Source: Tenacibaculum finnmarkense genomovar ulcerans (GTDB lineage: Bacteria; Bacteroidota; Bacteroidia; Flavobacteriales; Flavobacteriaceae). From it: a stretch of DNA of 64,000 nucleotides. Below the pieces are notes generated by a model. The model made no database searches and was not told the origin of the DNA. It saw only the letters and a program-made list of their open reading frames with translations. Positions 58,426 through 64,000 of the stretch are shown here, one piece after another. The translations under genes were made by a program, and so were the position numbers. The DNA lies in assembly GCF_900239495.1 (NCBI RefSeq), contig NZ_OENE01000048.1:98873-162872 (forward strand), read 5' to 3'. Position 1 is the stretch's first letter. Every line of letters begins with the position of its first letter.

Positions 58426-60516
58426 TTATTTTTTAATGGTAAAATAAAAGGTAGTTCCTACACCAGGCTTACTCACTAACCAGATAGTTCCTTCATATAA
58501 TTGTATGATTTTTTTAACAATAGACAGCCCAATACCCGTAGAATCTTCTCTTTTATTAAGCGCTTGAAAAATTTTAAAAATTTTATCATGATATTTCTTG
58601 TCAATTCCAATACCATTATCTTTTACTGAAAATTGATAAAAAGACGTTTGCTCTATAAATTCTATTTCAATCAATCCTTTTTCTTTATCGTTAAATTTAA
58701 CAGCATTACTAATTAAATTCTGAAAAAGTTGCTGAAACTTCGTTGCATCACCATTAATCGTTGGTAATTTTCGTGGTACTTTAATCAAAATATGATCCGG
58801 AATAAATAACAATCCTCTTAAAGTATTAATAATCAAGTTTAAATCGACCTGTTTTTTTTCACTTGTTTCTGTACCTGCACTTGAATACTCTAAAATATTA
58901 GAAATCAAATTTTCCATGGTTTGCAAAGTACCTTCTATTAGCTTAAAATTAGCTAAAGTAGCGGTATCAAAACTTCCTTTATTATCTGTTTTTATCCAAG
59001 AAACCAAGGCATCAATACTTCTTAATGGCGATTTTAAATCGTGAGAAACAATATGTGCGTACTCGTTTAACTCATCATTACTTTTTTCTAACTGACTTAA
59101 AAGTTCTAAGTTTTCTATTTCTGCTTTCTCTCGTTGTCTTCTATTTATAGCACTTTTTAATTGCATCGAAACTAAACTAGCAATATTTTCTAAAACATGT
59201 AAATGCTCTTGGGTATAGTGATTTTTATCGATATGTTCCGAATCGATAACACCGATTACCTTTCCTTCACTTATTATAGGTACTGATATTTCAGAAAACC
59301 GACGCTCGCCTTCTACAACATATCGAGCATCTTTAGAGGTGTCTTTTATAATCTCTGCCTTACCCGATTTGGCTACATTTCCTGCTATTCCTTTACCTAT
59401 TTCTAAACTGTTTTTTTTGATATTTTTCTTATCAAGCTTCAAATAATGTGAAGCAACTTGTTCTAAAGTATTATTTTTATGATTTACTAAAAAAATCACA
59501 CAATCTTCAGAATCTAAATACGTCGCTATTTTTTGAGTTACCTCCCAAGCTATTTCATAAATAGTATCTTTTCCTAAAATAGATTTAGCCAAATCATTAA
59601 TCATATTAATAATCAGCTTTCTTTCTCTTTTTAAAGTAACATCTTCAACAAGTACCACCTCATATTTTATGGATCCAACAGCATTTCTTACGGCATTTAC
59701 ATTTGCTTTTACCCACAAAACAGTACCATTTTTTCTTTTATATTTTTTTTCTAACACAAAATTATCAATAGCGCCACTATTCATTTTATCTAAATACTCT
59801 TTAGAAAAAGCATAATCTCCTTTAAAAAAAATATCTTTAATTGTTAATTTAGAAAATTCAGCTACTGAATACCCTAAAAGCTCTTGAAACATTCGATTCG
59901 TTTTTAAAAAACGACCTTGCTGTATAAGCGCAATTCCTAAAGAAGAATTTTCAACAATAACATCCAACTCTTTTTTTTGTTCTGCTATAAGTTCTGTTGT
60001 TCGTTTTGTTGCTGTTATATCTCTGATAATTCCTTGGGCTGCAATTTTTTTATCATTTTTATCATAAATTAAACTTGCATTTATTTGCACCCATTTAACT
60101 TCTTTTTTCTTCGTTAAAACCCTTGCTATATAATTAGAAAAAGAACCTGTATTGTACAATTTATAAAACGATTCAAAAGCATAGGTAGCATCTTCAGGAT
60201 ATATTAAATTTTTTGCATTTAATTTTTCTTTTGAAATATCGTATCCAAAAAGAGCAATTGCAGCATCGTTCATTTTAAGAACATCGCCCGATAAACTCAT
60301 TATTAAATAAGAATCATTAATATTATCAAAAACACCTTTTAATTGCGATGATTTTTCTATTAATGATGCTTCTAATCTTATATTTGCTGCCTTTAATTCT
60401 TCGGATATTAAATATAATTCTCTTGATTTATCTTCTAATATTTTCTCGGCTATTTTCCTTGCTGCTTTCTGTCTTTTTAAAGCGCGTTCTAATATATCTA
60501 TTCGATGATTACTCAT
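58426..60516 (-). CDS. PAS-PAS-GAF sensor histidine kinase, likely H-NOX partner
   Basis: The 696-residue soluble kinase starts with a coiled coil (about 8-60). Two PAS domains follow (about 60-170 and 183-295, each ending in IRDIT/VEDVT-like strands), then a GAF domain (about 305-458, with SVPIISEGKVIGVIDSEH). Next come the HisKA domain with His492 (IVSHDLKSPLRS) and the HATPase domain with NLISNAVKFND, VKDNGIGI and STGIGLSIVKKI. The start codon shares one base with the H-NOX stop (TAATG), a strong sign of coupling. By analogy with other H-NOX-associated kinases, NO-bound H-NOX would inhibit it. The PAS and GAF domains could add further inputs. Confidence 0.92.
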   Translation of the reverse strand: MSNHRIDILERALKRQKAARKIAEKILEDKSRELYLISEELKAANIRLEASLIEKSSQLKGVFDNINDSYLIMSLSGDVLKMNDAAIALFGYDISKEKLNAKNLIYPEDATYAFESFYKLYNTGSFSNYIARVLTKKKEVKWVQINASLIYDKNDKKIAAQGIIRDITATKRTTELIAEQKKELDVIVENSSLGIALIQQGRFLKTNRMFQELLGYSVAEFSKLTIKDIFFKGDYAFSKEYLDKMNSGAIDNFVLEKKYKRKNGTVLWVKANVNAVRNAVGSIKYEVVLVEDVTLKRERKLIINMINDLAKSILGKDTIYEIAWEVTQKIATYLDSEDCVIFLVNHKNNTLEQVASHYLKLDKKNIKKNSLEIGKGIAGNVAKSGKAEIIKDTSKDARYVVEGERRFSEISVPIISEGKVIGVIDSEHIDKNHYTQEHLHVLENIASLVSMQLKSAINRRQREKAEIENLELLSQLEKSNDELNEYAHIVSHDLKSPLRSIDALVSWIKTDNKGSFDTATLANFKLIEGTLQTMENLISNILEYSSAGTETSEKKQVDLNLIINTLRGLLFIPDHILIKVPRKLPTINGDATKFQQLFQNLISNAVKFNDKEKGLIEIEFIEQTSFYQFSVKDNGIGIDKKYHDKIFKIFQALNKREDSTGIGLSIVKKIIQLYEGTIWLVSKPGVGTTFYFTIKK

Positions 60517-61055
60517 TAATTTTTATGAATGATAAATTTAACTTCCGTACCATCTTGTTTTATTTTTTCTAAAACAATGGTCGCACTTGTATTAAAATGT
60601 TCAAATGTTTTATTCATTAATCCTAAGCCAAAATGATGCATCGCCCTACTCGATTTATAAATCATTACTAACGAGTTTTCGGTTCTTTCTTTTACAATAA
60701 AGGTTGGCAATTCAGCATCAGGATATATTTTTTGTACCTCTACATGAATATGATTTTCAATAGAAGCCAACATTTCGATCGGTTCTTTGTAGGTTGCTAA
60801 AAGTCCTGGGTAACTATTTTCAATAACGCTAAAAAAATGTTCTGCATATAGCAATAATAAATCATCTATAGAAATTCCACTATATTTACTTAAATGTTGT
60901 AATAACTGTAACATTTCAGAAAAACTATAGGTTCCTATTGCTGTATATATTCCTTGGGAATCTAAGGTTGATTGTGATATAATTTTATCAACAACCTCTA
61001 GCCCAAATTTTTCTTCTACTAAATCTAAAAATTCTGTAAAAACGATTCCTTTCAT
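60516..61055 (-). CDS. H-NOX heme nitric-oxide sensor
   Basis: The 179-residue stand-alone heme protein is of typical H-NOX length. The proximal heme ligand is His104 in NHIHVEVQKIYPDAELP. The heme-propionate motif YxSxR is Tyr133-Ser135-Arg137 (YKSSR), at the standard spacing of 29 residues. Nine residues after that tyrosine, where O2-binding H-NOX proteins have a distal tyrosine, this one has Phe142, which predicts NO selectivity over O2. It follows the receiver gene by 7 bp and overlaps the PAS-GAF kinase gene by one base. It is expected to be a cytosolic ligand-dependent regulator of that kinase. Confidence 0.93.
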   Translation of the reverse strand: MKGIVFTEFLDLVEEKFGLEVVDKIISQSTLDSQGIYTAIGTYSFSEMLQLLQHLSKYSGISIDDLLLLYAEHFFSVIENSYPGLLATYKEPIEMLASIENHIHVEVQKIYPDAELPTFIVKERTENSLVMIYKSSRAMHHFGLGLMNKTFEHFNTSATIVLEKIKQDGTEVKFIIHKN

Positions 61056-61062
61056 ATTTTTT

Positions 61063-61476
61063 TTAATACTTTTTCAATTCATTGATGCTCCAATAAGACA
61101 AAACGACTTCAATTTTAGCCACATAATCCTCATATTTTAAAGGCTTTAAAATATATCCTGAAACGCCTATTTTATAACACTCTTCTAAATCTTTTTGGTT
61201 ATCCGAAGTTGTTAAAATAACCGTTGGTATGTGTTTTAAAGTATCATCATTTTTTATTATTGATAAAAATTCAATGCCACTAATTTTTGGCATGTTTAAA
61301 TCTAGTAAAATTAAATCAGGTAAATTACTTTTTTCTTCTAAAATTTTAAGTGCTATTTCTGCATCTTTCGCCTCTGTAATAGTATGTTGTAATTTTAAAA
61401 ATGAAACAGTACGCTTCATTTTCATTATTTCAATAATAGTATCTTCAATTAATAAAACGTTCATTATTTTTTCCAT
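61063..61476 (-). CDS. Stand-alone receiver-domain response regulator
   Basis: The 137-residue CheY-like protein has Glu11/Asp12, phospho-acceptor Asp59 (LILLDLNMPKIS), a Thr in ILTTSDN, and the Lys-Pro of YILKPLKYED. There is no output domain, so it acts by protein contact or as a phosphate relay or sink. It is the first gene of the H-NOX/FIST operon. This is the Rcp1-like type of receiver often paired with soluble PAS/GAF kinases. Translation could also start at Met5. Confidence 0.9.
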   Translation of the reverse strand: MEKIMNVLLIEDTIIEIMKMKRTVSFLKLQHTITEAKDAEIALKILEEKSNLPDLILLDLNMPKISGIEFLSIIKNDDTLKHIPTVILTTSDNQKDLEECYKIGVSGYILKPLKYEDYVAKIEVVLSYWSINELKKY

Positions 61477-61563
61477 CTAATATTTAATAAAATTTAGTTC
61501 TAATGTATAGCATAGTCGTTTACATTTCATCTTAAACAAGTTAAATTTACTTAATATATCGTT

Positions 61564-61619
61564 ATGTAAACAATAAGTGTCGATAAACTGTAATTCTTAT
61601 TAACGAACACTATTTACAT
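61564..61619. promoter_or_regulatory. Quasi-palindrome in the H-NOX operon/porin divergent region
   Basis: ATGTAAACAATAAGTGT (61564-61580) and ACACTATTTACAT (61607-61619) are imperfect inverted copies: ATGTAAA, a short variable part, GTGT. A third TTTACAT lies at 61519-61525. The region controls two divergent transcripts and may hold an operator. No exact TAnnTTTG is visible here. Confidence 0.3.
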
Positions 61620-61686
61620 ACTATGACTTTTATCATTTTTTATAAACTACTTTGTGCTGTAATTTGTTGAAGAAATCAAAACGATT

Positions 61687-62919
61687 ATGAAAACAAATAA
61701 ACTTTTTAGTGCATTATTAATTCTTATTACAACAATATCATACGGACAATTAAAAGTAGCTGCTGAACTTCGTACTCGTTCAGAATATCGACACGGTTTT
61801 AAAACCCTAATCAAAGACAATCAAAGCGCTGGTTTATTTACCTCACAAAGAACCCGTTTAAATTTTTCTCAATCTATTGAAAAATTAAATTTTTATGTAA
61901 GCGTACAAGATATTAGGGTTTGGGGAGATGTGCCTCAATTAAACACCACCGATGCCAACGGATTAAGCTTACATCAAGCTTGGGCAGAAGTGTTATTAAG
62001 CCCAAATTACTCGTTAAAATTAGGACGTCAAGAAGTCCTGTATGACGATAGCAGAATTTTAGGTAACGTAGGTTGGGCGCAACAAGCTCGTAGCCATGAT
62101 ATTGCCGTTTTTAAATACAAAAGAGACGGAATTAAGTTAGATTTAGGTTTGGCTTTTAATCAATCAAAAGAAAATGTAACAGGAAGAACTTTAGAAACTG
62201 AAAAAACCTATAAAGCTATGCAATATGCTTGGTTACATAAAGATTGGAGTACTTTATCAGCAAGTTTTTTACTATTAAATAATGGTTTAGAAACTACTGA
62301 TGGAATTAAATACAGTCAAACTGTTGGTACACATTTAAAAAGTAAGCAAAATAATTTACAAGTAGCTGCAAATTTATATTATCAATTTGGTACTGATAAA
62401 ATGAACAGGGATTTAAGTGCTTATTTAGTAGGTTTAGAAGGTAATTATAAAGTTTCAAGCAAAATCAAATTAGGTCTAGGAATTGAATTACAAAGTGGTA
62501 ATGATTACGATTCTAATACTGTTGACAACAATGCTTTTACCCCTTTATATGGAACAAATCATAAATTCAATGGATTTATGGATTATTTTTACGTAGGAAA
62601 CCACGGAAATAATGTTGGTTTATTAGATATTTATGCAAAAGCTAATTTCAAATTAAATGAAAAATCAGGCTTAACGGCATTTGTTCATAATTTTTCAGCA
62701 GCAGCCGATATTAATGCAAATGTTTCTAAGCAATTAGGTACAGAAATTGACCTTGTTTACCGATATAACTTCACCAAACAAATCGGTTTTAAAGCAGGAT
62801 ATTCTCAAATGTTTGCTTCACAAGGAATGGAAGTTTTAAAAGGAACATCTGACAACAATACTAATAATTGGGCTTGGTTAATGGTTACTATCAAACCAAC
62901 TTTATTTACCTCTAAATAA
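61687..62919 (+). CDS. Alginate-export-family outer membrane beta-barrel protein
   Basis: The 410-residue protein has a signal peptide ending at SYGQ. An 18-strand-like barrel follows, beginning VAAELRTRSEYRHGF with the motif SQRTRLNF. Conserved segments are VQDIRVWGD, HQAWAEVLLSPNYSLKLGRQ and GWAQQARSHDIAVFKYKRDG. These are the usual marks of the alginate_exp (AlgE-like) family. Bacteroidota members are found as general anion or oligosaccharide porins, often beside respiratory genes, so alginate itself need not be the substrate. It is divergent from the H-NOX operon and is followed by a terminator. Confidence 0.85.
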   Translation: MKTNKLFSALLILITTISYGQLKVAAELRTRSEYRHGFKTLIKDNQSAGLFTSQRTRLNFSQSIEKLNFYVSVQDIRVWGDVPQLNTTDANGLSLHQAWAEVLLSPNYSLKLGRQEVLYDDSRILGNVGWAQQARSHDIAVFKYKRDGIKLDLGLAFNQSKENVTGRTLETEKTYKAMQYAWLHKDWSTLSASFLLLNNGLETTDGIKYSQTVGTHLKSKQNNLQVAANLYYQFGTDKMNRDLSAYLVGLEGNYKVSSKIKLGLGIELQSGNDYDSNTVDNNAFTPLYGTNHKFNGFMDYFYVGNHGNNVGLLDIYAKANFKLNEKSGLTAFVHNFSAAADINANVSKQLGTEIDLVYRYNFTKQIGFKAGYSQMFASQGMEVLKGTSDNNTNNWAWLMVTIKPTLFTSK

Positions 62920-62948
62920 TAAAAACAACCTTTTTCAATACACTTAGC

Positions 62949-62984
62949 AACGTATTTATTTTAACGAATAAATGCGTTTTTTTT
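62949..62984 (+). terminator. Hairpin terminator after the porin gene
   Basis: AACGTATTTATT pairs with AATAAATGCGTT (one G-T wobble) around TTAACG, followed by a run of T's. Confidence 0.8.
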
Positions 62985-63096
62985 CTTCGGATATTCTTCA
63001 TTTTACAATATTCTCCTTTTATTCTCTTCTATTTTTAGATGATTTTTCAACTATTTTTACATAATTTTTACGTGCTTTTTACGTACTTTTATCTGT

Positions 63097-64000
63097 ATGA
63101 AAACCTCGTTAAATACTTCTTTTAATTTATTACAAAAACACAGTAAAATAGCCATAGGATATTTTATTTTAATTGCTTTTTTAGGCGTTTTACTTCGTGT
63201 TTTTGCAGTAATTGACCTGCCAATAAATTATCGTTTTATGGTACATGCACATTCTCATGTTGCTTTATTAGGTTGGGTTTATACTGCTTTAACTACGCTT
63301 ATTTTTAAATTATATTTAGATAAAAAAACACTTCACACTCGTTACAAGCAATTATTTTGGGCAACCCAAATAACCATTATTGGCATGCTGATTAGCTTTC
63401 CATTTGCAGGCTACGCATTTTTTTCGATTGTATTTTCCACCCTATTTTTAATAGCTTCTTATTTCTTCGGATACCTCTTTTTCAAACACAGTTCAACGAT
63501 ACAAAAACAAACAAATTCATACAAATGTATTCGCATCGCCTTATGGTTTATGATTATTTCAAGCTTAGGACCTTGGGCTTTAGGAATTATTATAAAAACA
63601 GTAGGAAGTGGCTCAAGTTTATACCGAAATGCCATTTATTTTTACCTGCATTTTCAATACAACGGCTGGTTTATTTTAGCACTTTTCGGCGTGTTTTTTT
63701 ATATTTTAGAAAAACATAAAATCACCCTTCCTAAAAAGATATTTAACCGCTTTTTTTGGACGCTAAACATAGGCGTTGTACTAACCTTCGGGATTTCCTT
63801 GTTATGGAACAAACCAAGTTTTATACTCTATTTAATTGCTAGTTTTGGTGCTTTATTACAAGGAATTGCTTTTTATATTTTAAGCAAGCATTTACTTGCT
63901 GATTATCAAAAGATAAAAAATATTTTCTCACCAGTTCTTTTTAAAGGATTAAAAGTTGTTGTGCTACTTTTTATGATGAAATTAATTTTTCAATTTACAG
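63097..64000 (+). CDS. Polytopic membrane protein with heme-copper-oxidase-like His motifs, 3' end outside window
   Basis: The frame is open from the ATG at 63097 to the window end (301 complete codons). About eight membrane segments are visible in this part. The second contains MVHAHSHVALLGWVYTAL, with His50, His52 and His54. A later one contains FYLHFQYNGWFILALFG with His185. These resemble the heme- and copper-ligand helices of heme-copper oxidase/NO-reductase subunit I. The protein is shorter and I see no full set of ligands in the visible part. It may be a divergent NorB/CcoN relative, which would fit the neighbouring NO sensors. It has no recognised specific function. Confidence 0.6.
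   Translation, partial: MKTSLNTSFNLLQKHSKIAIGYFILIAFLGVLLRVFAVIDLPINYRFMVHAHSHVALLGWVYTALTTLIFKLYLDKKTLHTRYKQLFWATQITIIGMLISFPFAGYAFFSIVFSTLFLIASYFFGYLFFKHSSTIQKQTNSYKCIRIALWFMIISSLGPWALGIIIKTVGSGSSLYRNAIYFYLHFQYNGWFILALFGVFFYILEKHKITLPKKIFNRFFWTLNIGVVLTFGISLLWNKPSFILYLIASFGALLQGIAFYILSKHLLADYQKIKNIFSPVLFKGLKVVVLLFMMKLIFQFT

Noticed and set aside
38503-61476. Recent horizontal transfer of the glycan or sensor region by a mobile element
   Set aside because: No integrase, transposase, tRNA border, direct-repeat ends or visible base-composition break; AT-richness is similar to flanking housekeeping genes.
1-64000. tRNA, rRNA or other well-known RNA genes
   Set aside because: I saw no cloverleaf-like or conserved rRNA sequence on either strand; only the flavobacterial intergenic element remains a candidate RNA.

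Overview
The window comes from an AT-rich member of the Bacteroidota, almost certainly a gliding marine-type Flavobacteriaceae (Tenacibaculum/Polaribacter-like; the genus cannot be fixed from the sequence). The evidence is very low GC, type IX secretion (T9SS) sorting domains of types A and B, a SprB-like giant adhesin, TAnnTTTG-type promoters, and no Shine-Dalgarno sequences. I see no tRNA, rRNA, CRISPR array, phage or transposase genes.

Left part (1-26.0 kb, minus strand): a sprC-sprD-sprB-like gliding operon. Its last visible gene is one uninterrupted reading frame of at least 7,314 codons that runs off the window. It codes for a SprB-type cell-surface adhesin built of several dozen SprB-like repeats. 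These are organised into two sets of higher-order repeats, four copies of about 2.0 kb and three copies of about 1.8 kb, each of about seven SprB repeats. Housekeeping genes follow (26.2-30.4 kb): cmk, rluD, a PASTA protein, ddl and coaD, then a palindrome-rich intergenic region. At 30.8-38.4 kb lies a copper/heavy-metal efflux cluster: a small Cys/His/Met-rich protein, a CusA-type RND pump, a TolC-type outer membrane factor, a metal-binding lipoprotein, and a CusB-type adaptor with its own metal-binding and DUF3347-like domains.

Central accessory part (38.5-55.1 kb): a probable exopolysaccharide or surface-glycan locus of unusual composition. It encodes mannose-6-phosphate isomerase, a degenerate half-glycosyltransferase, a response-regulator/GT2 fusion, a large GT-C-like membrane protein, a secreted Ig-like protein, a membrane-anchored GH5-like hydrolase, a GT4, a Wzx-like flippase, a STAS protein, a TPR plus beta-barrel outer-membrane protein, and a T9SS-secreted protein with a carbohydrate-binding-like domain. 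A 12-A tract right after the best start codon of that last gene breaks its frame.

Right part (55.2-61.5 kb): a tightly coupled seven-gene minus-strand operon with two candidate nitric-oxide sensors, H-NOX and a FIST (NosP-like) protein. With them are two histidine kinases, a stand-alone receiver, an Hpt protein and a LytTR response regulator. My working model, by inference, is that NO or redox signals pass through this phosphorelay and control the neighbouring glycan locus. Control could act at transcription (LytTR) and post-translationally (receiver domain fused to the GT2 that would make the lipid-linked sugar for the GT-C protein). The window ends with an alginate-export-family porin and the start of a polytopic protein with heme-copper-oxidase-like histidine motifs.
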